From CAZDCD01 sp964503885 (lineage in GTDB: Bacteria; Bacteroidota; Bacteroidia; Bacteroidales; UBA10428): 64,000 nucleotides of DNA. Within the stretch, counting starts at the first letter, position 1. Each line of letters begins with the position of its first letter. A program made the translations under genes and the position numbers. The stretch lies in assembly GCA_964503885.1 (NCBI GenBank), contig CAZDCD010000010.1:1-64000 (forward strand). The letters run 5' to 3'. Below, piece after piece: positions 35,401 through 44,449 of this stretch. The notes beneath the pieces were generated by a model. It did not search any database. It saw only the letters and a program-made list of their open reading frames with translations, and was not told the origin of the DNA.

Positions 35401-38232
35401 ATGAAAAAACTACTACTTACATCTTTTGCGTTGGCTGTTCTTTATGTCTTTGTAAACGGACAGAACACAATTGATAACTCATTTTTCCAGAATGTAGATT
35501 ACCGGGGTGCATTCGGAACTGTAAACTGGACCGGTACCTGGGCTAATTTCAATCCGCAGGATGTCAGTTATCCCGAGGCCAATATGGTGATTGAGGCCGG
35601 TGATATTACAGGAGATCAGGTCTGGGCAACTTCACCGCTGGTAGGTGCCGCCTCATTTGATGATCCGTCACTGGATAATCCCTTTATTGAAACTACAGAT
35701 TATATAGGAGCCTTTGGTACCGAAAACTGGACCGAGGGCTGGTCAAATTTCGATCCCCAGAATACAGTCTATCCGGCAACAACAGTCACAATTGATGCCG
35801 GAGATATCACAGGAACAACAACATGGACAAAGACCAATGTATACCTGTTAAACGGCTGGGTTTACGTCACCGATGGCGCTACACTCACCATTGAGGCAGG
35901 AACGGTCATCCGTGGCGATAAAGCCAATAAAGGTGCTTTGATCGTGGAACCGGGCGGAACACTGATCGCTGAAGGTACAGTGGATGAACCCATTGTTTTT
36001 ACATCAAACCAGGCTGCAGGCAGCCGCAATTATGGCGACTGGGGCGGAGTGGTGCTGTGCGGAAAAGCACTGGTGAATAAAGTTGATCCCCAGATAGAAG
36101 GGGGTCCCCGGACAATATACGGGGGCGCAAATGATGCCGATACTTCAGGAATACTTAAATATGTACGCATTGAATTTCCCGGGATTGCTTTTCAGCCCGA
36201 CAAGGAAATCAACGGGTTGACCTTCGGTGCCGTGGGCAGCGGAACTACCATTGATTATATTCAGGTTTCCTATAGCGGAGACGACTCCTATGAGTGGTTT
36301 GGCGGTATGGTTAACTGTAAACACCTGATCGCTTACCGTGGATGGGATGATGATTTTGATACCGATTATGGCTTTCGCGGGATCGTTCAGTTTGGTGTTG
36401 CATTGCGTGATCCCGATGTGGCTGATCCGGGTTCCGGATCAAACGGTTTTGAATCGGATAACGATGGAAGCGGCAGTGGTGACACACCCATTACCAATGC
36501 TGTTTTTACAAACATAAGTATGTTCGGACCTCAGGTTACCCCTTCAACGAGCGTAAATGCAAACTTCAAAAGAGCCATGCATCTGAGAAGAAACACAAAG
36601 CTGCAGATCTTTAATGCTGTTTTTGCAGGTTATGTAACCGGACTTTATATCGAAGGCCCTTCAATAACGAATGCACAAAATAGCGAACTGAAACTTAAGA
36701 ATGTAATTCTTGCAGGCTGCAATACCGATTTCGGTGTGGCAACCGGTGATCTTTGGACTGCTGCCGAAGAGGCAACCTGGTTTTTTACTTCAGGGTTTGA
36801 CAATGATACATTACCCAATACGACTGATATAAACGTTATCGATCCGTTTAACTTAACAGCAACCCCGGATTTTAGTCCTGTTTACGGATATAAACTCAAC
36901 GGATGGGCTTATGTTGTTGACGGAGCAAGCCTTACAATCGAACCGGGAACGGTAATTCGCGGAGACAAGGCCAATAAGGGCGCCCTGATTGTTGAACCGG
37001 GTGGTCAGCTTTTTGCAGAAGGCACAGCAGACGATCCGATCATTTTCACATCAGATCAGAATGCCGGAAGCCGCAGTTATGGCGACTGGGGCGGAGTAAT
37101 ACTGTGCGGGAAAGCGCAGGTGAATAAAGTTAATCCCCAGATAGAAGGTGGTCCCCGGACCATATATGGGGGCACAAATGATGCCGACACTTCAGGAATA
37201 CTTAAATATGTGCGCATTGAATTTCCGGGAATTGCTTTTCAGCCTGATAAAGAAATCAACGGGTTGACCTTCGGTGGTGTGGGAAGCGGAACCACAATTG
37301 ATTATGTACAGGTTTCGTATAGTGGTGATGATTCGTATGAGTGGTTTGGAGGTATGGTAAATTGCAATCACCTGATTGCTTTCAGGGGATGGGATGATGA
37401 TTTTGATACCGATTACGGATACAGGGGTATGGTACAATTTGCAGTATCGCTTCGTGACCCTGCCATTGCCGACCCGGGCTCCGGATCAAATGGTTTCGAA
37501 TCCGACAATGACGGCAGCGGCAGTTCCGATACCCCTTTTACGCAGGCGATTTTCAGCAATGTCAGTATGTTCGGACCGCTGGTTACACCTGCCACAACAA
37601 TAAATGATAATTATAAACGGGCAATGCATTTAAGGAGGAATACCAGAATCAATATTTACAATACGTTGTTTGCCGGATACCTGACGGGTCTTTATATTGA
37701 GGGACCCTCTGTTACCAATGCCCAGGACGGCCACCTGAAGTTTGAATATAACCTTATGGCAGGTGTAATGAACGATTTTGGTGTGGCTTCAGGAGACCTA
37801 TGGACTGCAGCCGAAGAAGCAGACTGGTTTTTCACCGAAGGGTTTCATAATGACACGCTTGCTGCCAACTCTGAATTGCAGATATCCGATCCGTTTAACC
37901 TCACTTCGCCCGATTTCTTACCGGAATCAGGTTCTATGGTGCTGTCGGGATCTTACTGGGATGAAAACAATATTTCTTCAGTGAGATCAGTTACAGCCTT
38001 GACCGGCATTAATGTGTACCCGAATCCTGTTGCTGATTATGTCACCGTTTCAACGGGTAATCAAAAAATCGACCGGGTACAAGTATTGAATGTAACCGGA
38101 CAGCAAATCAGGGTTATTAATCCTGACCGGACTTTGATTACCATGGATCTGGCCGATCTTCAGAGTGGAATTTATTTCATAAAAGTATCTTCATCTGAGG
38201 GAACAGCGGTAATTCAGATATCAAAAAATTGA
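35401..38232 (+). CDS. T9SS-exported surface protein with two 349-residue repeats
   Basis: This is a 943-residue protein with signal peptide (MKKLLLTSFALAVLYVFVNGQ). A short duplicated lead-in (YRGAFGTVNWTGTW / YIGAFGTENWTEGW) precedes two near-identical units of 349 residues, each starting NGWxYVxDGA and containing GTVIRGDKANKGALIVEPGG, GDWGGVxLCGKA, Asp-rich RGWDDDFDTDYG and ESDNDGSGS stretches. The glycine/valine pattern suggests a right-handed beta-helix, and the Asp-rich loops suggest metal or phosphate-metal binding. The C-terminus is a complete type A sorting domain (YPNPVADYVTVS.. to the end). The ligand is unknown; context suggests phosphate scavenging. Confidence 0.88.
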   Translation: MKKLLLTSFALAVLYVFVNGQNTIDNSFFQNVDYRGAFGTVNWTGTWANFNPQDVSYPEANMVIEAGDITGDQVWATSPLVGAASFDDPSLDNPFIETTDYIGAFGTENWTEGWSNFDPQNTVYPATTVTIDAGDITGTTTWTKTNVYLLNGWVYVTDGATLTIEAGTVIRGDKANKGALIVEPGGTLIAEGTVDEPIVFTSNQAAGSRNYGDWGGVVLCGKALVNKVDPQIEGGPRTIYGGANDADTSGILKYVRIEFPGIAFQPDKEINGLTFGAVGSGTTIDYIQVSYSGDDSYEWFGGMVNCKHLIAYRGWDDDFDTDYGFRGIVQFGVALRDPDVADPGSGSNGFESDNDGSGSGDTPITNAVFTNISMFGPQVTPSTSVNANFKRAMHLRRNTKLQIFNAVFAGYVTGLYIEGPSITNAQNSELKLKNVILAGCNTDFGVATGDLWTAAEEATWFFTSGFDNDTLPNTTDINVIDPFNLTATPDFSPVYGYKLNGWAYVVDGASLTIEPGTVIRGDKANKGALIVEPGGQLFAEGTADDPIIFTSDQNAGSRSYGDWGGVILCGKAQVNKVNPQIEGGPRTIYGGTNDADTSGILKYVRIEFPGIAFQPDKEINGLTFGGVGSGTTIDYVQVSYSGDDSYEWFGGMVNCNHLIAFRGWDDDFDTDYGYRGMVQFAVSLRDPAIADPGSGSNGFESDNDGSGSSDTPFTQAIFSNVSMFGPLVTPATTINDNYKRAMHLRRNTRINIYNTLFAGYLTGLYIEGPSVTNAQDGHLKFEYNLMAGVMNDFGVASGDLWTAAEEADWFFTEGFHNDTLAANSELQISDPFNLTSPDFLPESGSMVLSGSYWDENNISSVRSVTALTGINVYPNPVADYVTVSTGNQKIDRVQVLNVTGQQIRVINPDRTLITMDLADLQSGIYFIKVSSSEGTAVIQISKN
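35851..37944 (+). repeat. two tandem 1047-bp coding repeats
   Basis: Unit one starts at 35851 and unit two at 36898, an exact 1047-bp (349-codon) offset. Identity is high at both protein and DNA level in the middle of the units (for example the PGIAFQPDKEINGLTFG and DSYEWFGGMVNC segments), falling near the ends. This indicates a fairly recent intragenic duplication or gene conversion. Confidence 0.88.
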
Positions 38233-38391
38233 TGATGTTTAAATAACAGGCATTTAACTGAAAATACAGAAAGCCGGGCCATTGGTTCAGCTTCTGTATT
38301 CAGTATGAAGACACGGCATATACGAATTTTATTAATACATTATACGTAAATAGTTAGGTGTTAGGTTTTTGCATAGCAAACGCGTTAGTTA

Positions 38392-38428
38392 AACAAGCTG
38401 TCCGGTTTTCGGGCAGCTTGTTTCTTTT
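38392..38428 (+). terminator. Rho-independent terminator
   Basis: AACAAGCTG (38392-38400) pairs with CAGCTTGTT (38414-38422), extended by an inner CCG/CGG, and is followed by TCTTTT. It lies 160 bp after the T9SS protein gene. A second hairpin without T-tract (AATACAGAA / TTCTGTATT) is at 38263-38300. Confidence 0.65.
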
Positions 38429-38501
38429 GAGGACTTTATAAAACCAATGGGGAATTTAGGTGTTATACATTACGGTTAACCCTTGAAATAATAATCATAA
38501 T

Positions 38502-38885
38502 ATGAAAAGAAATTCTGTAGGATGGTTTGAGATACCGGTTGAAAATATGGACCGAGCATTGGCGTTTTACGAAAAAGTATTCAATATTAAGCTGTCGCGC
38601 AATACCCTGGATGAATTCGATATGGCCTGGTTTCCCGGTGAAGGCGAAGCTCCCGGTGCATCCGGTTCGCTGGTGATGCATAAAAATTCCTATACGCCCT
38701 CGCTGGATGGGGTGCTCATTTATTTCACGTCCCTGTCGGGCGATCTGGCTGATGAGCTGTCAAGAGTAAAGGATGCCGGCGGCAAGGTTGTCCTTGAAAA
38801 AAGGCTGATATCCGATGAAGTGGGGTATATGGGATTGTTCCATGACACCGAAGGAAACCGGATAGCACTGCACTCTACAAAATGA
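38502..38885 (+). CDS. VOC family (glyoxalase-like) protein
   Basis: This 127-residue protein has the paired beta-alpha-beta-beta-beta fold of the vicinal oxygen chelate superfamily: VGWFEIPVENMDRALAFYEKVFNI in the first module and VLIYFTS..GLFHDTEGNRIALHS in the second. Metal-ligand positions are only partly kept (Glu10-like Glu and a late His/Glu). Proteins of this type include glyoxalase I, dioxygenases and resistance proteins, but the activity of this subgroup (often called PhnB-unrelated VOC proteins) is not known. Stand-alone gene. Confidence 0.9.
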   Translation: MKRNSVGWFEIPVENMDRALAFYEKVFNIKLSRNTLDEFDMAWFPGEGEAPGASGSLVMHKNSYTPSLDGVLIYFTSLSGDLADELSRVKDAGGKVVLEKRLISDEVGYMGLFHDTEGNRIALHSTK

Positions 38886-39054
38886 TTCTTGCCCTTTCAA
38901 TTCACTTTCTGAAAAGGTATTCCCGCCTGGCGGTGATATATATCACTTCTTTGTAGTGACATATCTTATCGCCTTACTTAGATCACAGGAGTATTTATTC
39001 TCTATCTTTAGGCCGGTTGAAGTATTCACTGTAGGATTAATCGCACACTAATCA

Positions 39055-41190
39055 ATGACTCGAACAACAATTTCAGTGTTGTCTGCAGATAGTAGGGAGC
39101 AGGCATTCACTATGTTCAGAAGTTTTCTGAATGAATCGGATAAGGGAGGTAGTACACTTATTTCCTCCGCACCCATAAGATTTCCAGGTACAAAAAGTCT
39201 TGCGGCCAAAAGGGCGTATTACACCCGGCTTGCATTCAAACCTGGTATTAAAGTTGCCGCAATATCACTTCTTGTACCCCCTGAAATTTGCTGGGCTGCA
39301 GGGTTTCTTCCATTCAACTGGGAAATGTTTTCCAGTTTGCTCGCTTCTCATTCAAAGGTGATCAACCTTTCGAACAGTGGTGCAGCTCCTGTACCCAGGT
39401 GTAGTTTCATTAACTCATTAAAAGGATCGTACTATTCGGGCATATTGCCCTCACCTGATGTCATGATAAGTTCTTCGGCATTTTGTGAAGGTATCGGACA
39501 TATGTTTGGTGAATTGTCTGAAGACGGGGATATCCGTCATTTTCACCTTGATATTCACGGTTACCTGAATAATGCATCGGTGGAGAGTTTGTCTGTCCAT
39601 CTGGCTGAAATGTTCAGGGAGTTATGCCGGATGAATGCAATAGACTCGCGTGATGGGATTAAAAACCTCCGAAAGGCCGTGTATTATTCAAGCCTGGCAA
39701 AGCGTGAATATCTTGATATTTGCAGTTTGCGAAAAGAATATGCTCCATTGGACCTGGGACTTGAACCGTTACACTGGCATTTCCTTTTTTCCTCCATGTG
39801 GGGCGAAGAATCGGGTTACAATATTTGCCGTAAACTGAAAACAGATATTGCTGAAGAGATAGAACACAAAAAACAGCACAAGAACGGCGCCGGAATCCCG
39901 GTGTCCATTTTCAGCCTGATACCCTATGGACATACAACCCTGTGGGAAAAGATGATTGAATCCCATCTTTATACCACATTTGAGGGTGTGAATTACCTGG
40001 GAAACTATATGCTTCCTGATCCCGGAACAATCGAAAGTATGTCGCTTGATGGTCTGATGCAGAACATCGCGTATAATCTCATCAATACTCCGATGCGGGG
40101 ACTGGGCATAGAGAAAAAATCAGCCGACTTTATGAAGGATGCGAAAGAAAGCGGCGCCCAAGGCATACTGATCTTTACCCATGAACATTGTCAGATGTTG
40201 GCTCCACGCCTTGATGAAGTTGAAAGATCGGCTACTGTTGTGGGACTCAAACTGGCAAGCATCAGTGGGGATTGCATCCTGGGTATGCCACAGGGGCCGG
40301 CGAATATAAGGCTTGCTACATTTATCAGTTCCCTCGGAGGGGAGATAACCCAGGTCAATACGCAGGTTCGCAACACAACTGATGATACCGAGAAACCTTT
40401 TCTTCGGGCAGGTATTGACTTTGGAAGCGGATTCAGCAAGTATGTGGTGCTTGACGGAATGAATAGTCTTGTTGATCAGGGTATTGTGTATTCGGGTATT
40501 GACTATCCGAAACTGTTGCACCAGATCAAAGATAAAATATCAAACGGACATAGGCTTGAATTTGCAATTGCCGGTGTGGGTGGTGATAATCCCGGATTTC
40601 AGGATATCGTCAGGCACCAGACTACGGAAATCAATGCACTGATCAAAGCAATCAGCCATATGTATGCCTTTGATGAAGAATTTACCGTAATTGATATTGG
40701 CACACAGGATGTTAAGGTGTTAAAATTTGACACCAGCCAAAAAAATCCGTGGATAAACACGAACAAAAGCTGTGGTGCTGGTACCGGTATGGTGCTGGTT
40801 CAGATCCTTGAAAGATGGCAGCAGACCAATCCTGATATTGGCTACGATGACCTCGATGAGATGGCTTTTCAGGCCGGCCATACTGAGCTGATCAACACCA
40901 CCTGCGGCATTTTTGCAGTGACCAATGTGGTATCGGCACTCGTTCAGTCGAATGAGGAACGGCGTAAAAATATTTTGCGTGGTGTTTATCAATACATTAC
41001 AGAACAGGCTGTTAAACTCCTTCCCGCGGGAAATAAGCATGGTGGTAAGCTTATACTTACCGGCGGACTTGCCAGGCATAAGACCCTGCAGAAAATTTTT
41101 GAGGAACGGAATTTTGAACTTGTGCCTTTACCGGATTCCATTCATCCGCAATTTGTGGTAGCCTATGGCACTGCACTGAGTATAACATAA
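39055..41190 (+). CDS. fused 2-hydroxyacyl-CoA dehydratase-like subunit and BadF/BcrA-type ATPase activator
   Basis: This is a 711-residue fusion. Residues 1 to about 440 resemble the HgdB/D-component of 2-hydroxyacyl-CoA dehydratases (PPEICWAAGFLPF with C79; PRCSF C116; SAFC C144; HEHC C379; GDC C407, followed by QG..RLATFISSL). From residue 453 an ASKHA ATPase follows (GIDFGSGFSKYVVLD; DIGTQDVK; NKSCGAGTG with C573; TTCGIFAVTNVVS with C617; LTGGLARH). In the classical activator the two matching cysteines bridge a 4Fe-4S cluster. It may generate a low-potential electron within one polypeptide. The substrate is unknown; benzoyl-CoA reductase-like roles are also possible. Confidence 0.85.
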   Translation: MTRTTISVLSADSREQAFTMFRSFLNESDKGGSTLISSAPIRFPGTKSLAAKRAYYTRLAFKPGIKVAAISLLVPPEICWAAGFLPFNWEMFSSLLASHSKVINLSNSGAAPVPRCSFINSLKGSYYSGILPSPDVMISSSAFCEGIGHMFGELSEDGDIRHFHLDIHGYLNNASVESLSVHLAEMFRELCRMNAIDSRDGIKNLRKAVYYSSLAKREYLDICSLRKEYAPLDLGLEPLHWHFLFSSMWGEESGYNICRKLKTDIAEEIEHKKQHKNGAGIPVSIFSLIPYGHTTLWEKMIESHLYTTFEGVNYLGNYMLPDPGTIESMSLDGLMQNIAYNLINTPMRGLGIEKKSADFMKDAKESGAQGILIFTHEHCQMLAPRLDEVERSATVVGLKLASISGDCILGMPQGPANIRLATFISSLGGEITQVNTQVRNTTDDTEKPFLRAGIDFGSGFSKYVVLDGMNSLVDQGIVYSGIDYPKLLHQIKDKISNGHRLEFAIAGVGGDNPGFQDIVRHQTTEINALIKAISHMYAFDEEFTVIDIGTQDVKVLKFDTSQKNPWINTNKSCGAGTGMVLVQILERWQQTNPDIGYDDLDEMAFQAGHTELINTTCGIFAVTNVVSALVQSNEERRKNILRGVYQYITEQAVKLLPAGNKHGGKLILTGGLARHKTLQKIFEERNFELVPLPDSIHPQFVVAYGTALSIT

Positions 41191-41231
41191 TATTGTACCA
41201 GGGATGAACTCTATATATAAATTTTAATTCT

Positions 41232-42431
41232 ATGGAAAACAACTCGTTATTAATTGGTATCGTTTCAATTAACGCGGCAGCGCTTCTTGCTTTCGGGTTA
41301 CTGAAACTGATCTTTAAGAGTTCGGTTGTGTTCACAATCGGTATCATCTTTTTGTTTGTGATTGATATTATAGCATCACTGGCATATTTTGTAGGGGGAT
41401 CAAGCATGTTTCATCTTTTATGGGGAGTTCCGGTTTCGGTAGTCCTTTTGTTTACGGCATACTACCTGATTGCTGTGCTGGTGCAAAAGCCACTGCAAAG
41501 TATAACCAAGAATGTGCTGGAAATCTCTGAAGGAAACCTCGAACTAAAAATAGATGAGAAATTGAAGCAGCGGAACGACGAACTGGGATCCATCATCAGA
41601 TCGGTCGATTCACTGGGTATGAAGCTTCAATCAGTGATCAGGGAAACATTTGAGATCTCCGATCAGTTATCTACGGCCAGTCAGTCGTTAAGTGCTTCAG
41701 CCCATCAGCTTGCGCAGGGATCCAACGAACAGGCTTCCGCATCCGAAGAAATATCCTCTTCTATGGAGGAAATGTCGGCAAATATCACGCAGAATGCCGA
41801 TAATTCGAAGCAAACCGAGACCATTGCCAAAAAATCGGTTGACGGGATTCGTAAAGGATTTGATTCATCACAGGTCAATATTCAGAAAATCAAAGAAATC
41901 ACCGAAAAAATTGCCGTGATCAACGATATTGCGTTCCAGACCAACATTCTTGCACTGAATGCAGCTGTTGAAGCCGCACGGGCAGGCGAACACGGCCGGG
42001 GTTTTGCTGTAGTGGCATCGGAAGTGAGAAAGCTTGCCGAGAAAAGCAGGGTGTCGGCAGAATACATTATTAACCTTGCTAAAACGGGGGTAGAATCCAT
42101 AGTAGATCTGGGCAAACTTCTGGAAGAGCTGGTGCCCGAGATCGAAAAAACATCCACTCTTGTGCAGGAGATCACGGCTGCCAGTATGGAACAGGATTCC
42201 GGTGCAAATCAGATAAACAAGGCAATACAGCACCTGAGCGTCGTTACACAGCAAAATTCCGCGACCTCTGAAGAGCTGGCCGGCAGTTCATCATTCATGT
42301 CCGATATGGCCGAGAGACTCATGAAAAACATACTTTTTTTCAAGCTTAGAGAACGGGCTGTAAAACGGATAACACCTGTAAAAAAGCTTGTTCCGGAAAA
42401 ACTGAGTGCCGATCAGGAAGCATTCTTCTGA
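41232..42431 (+). CDS. methyl-accepting chemotaxis protein
   Basis: This is a 399-residue transducer. Two or three hydrophobic helices lie in the first 85 residues without a sizeable extracytoplasmic domain. A HAMP-like region follows (KPLQSITKNVLEISEGNLELKI) and then the signalling domain with the hairpin tip DIAFQTNILALNAAVEAARAGEHGRGFAVVASEVRKLAEKS. It probably senses an internal or membrane state. It begins 41 bp after the dehydratase/activase gene, so the two may be co-transcribed. No che or motility genes occur in the window. Confidence 0.92.
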   Translation: MENNSLLIGIVSINAAALLAFGLLKLIFKSSVVFTIGIIFLFVIDIIASLAYFVGGSSMFHLLWGVPVSVVLLFTAYYLIAVLVQKPLQSITKNVLEISEGNLELKIDEKLKQRNDELGSIIRSVDSLGMKLQSVIRETFEISDQLSTASQSLSASAHQLAQGSNEQASASEEISSSMEEMSANITQNADNSKQTETIAKKSVDGIRKGFDSSQVNIQKIKEITEKIAVINDIAFQTNILALNAAVEAARAGEHGRGFAVVASEVRKLAEKSRVSAEYIINLAKTGVESIVDLGKLLEELVPEIEKTSTLVQEITAASMEQDSGANQINKAIQHLSVVTQQNSATSEELAGSSSFMSDMAERLMKNILFFKLRERAVKRITPVKKLVPEKLSADQEAFF

Positions 42432-42460
42432 GATAATATCTCACGGCAACAGTCTCCGGC

Positions 42461-42496
42461 ATTCCGTTCATTCATCTGAAGGAACGGAATTTCTTT
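42461..42496 (+). terminator. Rho-independent terminator after the chemoreceptor
   Basis: ATTCCGTTC (42461-42469) and GAACGGAAT (42482-42490) form a 9-bp perfect stem followed by TTCTTT, 30 bp after the stop codon. Confidence 0.75.
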
Positions 42497-42695
42497 ACAT
42501 TGCCGCCAAAAGCCGAATCTTTTTAGCAAGCTGCCCGGATTTTTAGGCAACCTTAAATTTACGGTGTTAAAAAATTGTTACTTTTATCTGTGTCAATCCG
42601 GCCTGATTTGGCAAAAAGCTAATTAAAACTTAATATTTAGTTAATAAATCTTGGTTGGCGATGAATTATCTTCACTATGCATAAGTTAACAAGGT

Positions 42696-43196
42696 ATGAA
42701 ATTGAAATACAATTATTTATTATTAGTCACTCTCCTGTTTTCCACAATATCTGCTGTCCGGGTAAATGCGCAGATCTCCGTCGGATCCGACGGACTGTAT
42801 TATGAAGAATCAGGAAAACCGTACACCGGAGTATATATTGAAAAGTATGGGGACGGCACGCCAAAAGTCAGTATCGCCGTTAACAAGGGTAGAAAAAAAG
42901 GTTTAACGCTTCTCTATTACCCCAATGGTTCGGTGAATGAGCTGCGGATGTATAACGATAATAAGATGCACGGTACATGGGTTACATGGAATGAAAAAGG
43001 CGTAAAAACAGCGGAAGCCAATTACGCCAACGATAAAAAGAACGGCAAATGGTATATCTGGGACGAGAACAGTACGATGAGGTACGATATGACCTATTTC
43101 GAAGGTGAAAAAGCCGGCACATGGTATATGTGGAATGAAAAAGGCGAATTGATCTCCACAAAAGAATTCGCACCAGATCCGGTTGCTGATAAATAA
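42696..43196 (+). CDS. YwqK-like/MORN-repeat secreted protein
   Basis: This 166-residue protein has a signal peptide ending near VNAQ. The mature part is made of about five 22-24-residue repeats of the type G-x-(L/W)-x-x-Y-x-x-(N/D)-G (YYPNGSVNEL, GTWVTWNEKGVKT, GKWYIWDENSTM, GTWYMWNEKGEL), as in the MORN_2/YwqK family. Such proteins are annotated as toxin-antitoxin YwqK antitoxins, but here a secreted form without a toxin neighbour makes that unlikely. The role is unknown. Confidence 0.85.
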   Translation: MKLKYNYLLLVTLLFSTISAVRVNAQISVGSDGLYYEESGKPYTGVYIEKYGDGTPKVSIAVNKGRKKGLTLLYYPNGSVNELRMYNDNKMHGTWVTWNEKGVKTAEANYANDKKNGKWYIWDENSTMRYDMTYFEGEKAGTWYMWNEKGELISTKEFAPDPVADK

Positions 43197-43211
43197 AGGT
43201 ATAAATGACTT

Positions 43212-44357
43212 TTATTCACGTTTTTCTTTAATTTCACCCGCGCATTTTTCAATGCTTTCCCACAGCAGATCCGCCGTTTTTTCCCATGTAAACCGCAACC
43301 GTTGAATCCTTGCTTTTTTTATCAGGCTTTTGCTGACATTTGTGTCACAAAACATTTTCAGCATGGCATCCCGTATCGAATCCACCGATTTCGGGTCGAC
43401 ATAAAGCGCTGCATCGCCCCCCACCTCAGGCATTGATGAAACTTTCGATGTGATCACAGGAACATCACAATACATGGCTTCGAGAATAGGAATGCCAAAT
43501 CCCTCAAAATGCGAAACATATACCAGGGCAATTGCCGAGGCAATTACACGGTTAAGGTCGGTTGTTTCAAGCCTGCCCGTAAATACAATATCATCCCTGA
43601 AAGAAGAATGGTCATAGGCTTTCTGAATTTCATCGTTCCAATATTTTTTCGATCCGACAAGGAGCAATTTCACATTGCTGTTGACCGATTTCTTGAATTC
43701 ATCGAACGCCCTGATCAGGTTATCGATGTTTTTCCGGGGTTGAATCAGGCCGATGAAAAGGAAATACGGACACCCCTCTGAATAGCGCTGCAATACATTG
43801 TTTTTAACCTGCTCATCGACCGGATGAAGAACTTCATTGGCCCCGTTATAAACCACATCTATTTTGCCGGGATCCACATCAAAAAGTCCGGCCATGTCCT
43901 GCTTTGAAAACTCCGAAACAGTAGCTATCCTGGTGGCTTTCTTAATAAACCTCGGGAAATAATGGTAGTAATATTTTTTTGCGCTCCACGGATTGAATTG
44001 CGGGTAATGAAAGAAATTCAGGTCGTGAATTACAGGAAGCGACCTCACATGCGACCGGAGCGAGAGCCATCCGTCGGGAGAAAGAAACAGGTCTGCTCTA
44101 TGTTTTCTGATGACAGGCGGTACGCCCCATTCGAAGAACATGTACCACAATACCGGATGACGGGCCTGCGGAAAGGCAACCACCGGCGTTACATTATCAG
44201 CGAAAATAAATTCGTCTGAAAAAGCACGGTCAAAAATAAATATAAATTTGTGTTCAGGGTGTTTCCGGGTAATTCTTTTTAGCGTTTCGTAGCTGAACCA
44301 TCCTATCCCATCGAGCTTTCCGGTGAGCAGCAACCTGGTATTTACAGCGATAACCAT
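43212..44357 (-). CDS. glycosyltransferase family 4 (GT-B) protein
   Basis: This 381-residue protein begins MVIAVNTRLLLTGKLDGIGWFSYETL, and its second domain has VVYNGANE, FLFIGLIQPRKNIDNLIRAF, and the nucleotide-sugar site ALVYVSHFEGFGIPILEAMYCDVPVITS with the E-x7-E pattern of retaining GT4 enzymes. It probably adds a mannosyl-like sugar during cell-surface polysaccharide or lipopolysaccharide synthesis. The divergent FkbM methyltransferase gene 92 bp away fits surface glycan modification. Confidence 0.93.
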   Translation of the reverse strand: MVIAVNTRLLLTGKLDGIGWFSYETLKRITRKHPEHKFIFIFDRAFSDEFIFADNVTPVVAFPQARHPVLWYMFFEWGVPPVIRKHRADLFLSPDGWLSLRSHVRSLPVIHDLNFFHYPQFNPWSAKKYYYHYFPRFIKKATRIATVSEFSKQDMAGLFDVDPGKIDVVYNGANEVLHPVDEQVKNNVLQRYSEGCPYFLFIGLIQPRKNIDNLIRAFDEFKKSVNSNVKLLLVGSKKYWNDEIQKAYDHSSFRDDIVFTGRLETTDLNRVIASAIALVYVSHFEGFGIPILEAMYCDVPVITSKVSSMPEVGGDAALYVDPKSVDSIRDAMLKMFCDTNVSKSLIKKARIQRLRFTWEKTADLLWESIEKCAGEIKEKRE

Positions 44358-44449
44358 TTCAATATGTTCAGAATATGAAAATACAAAAATAGCAAACCAA
44401 TCAGTTAAATCATCATCATCGCTTTTTATGTTCCCAAAGTATTTTATTT

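Noticed and set aside
42696..43196. YwqK-like protein as antitoxin of a toxin-antitoxin pair
   Set aside because: It has a secretory signal peptide and no toxin-like neighbour; the name reflects family annotation only.
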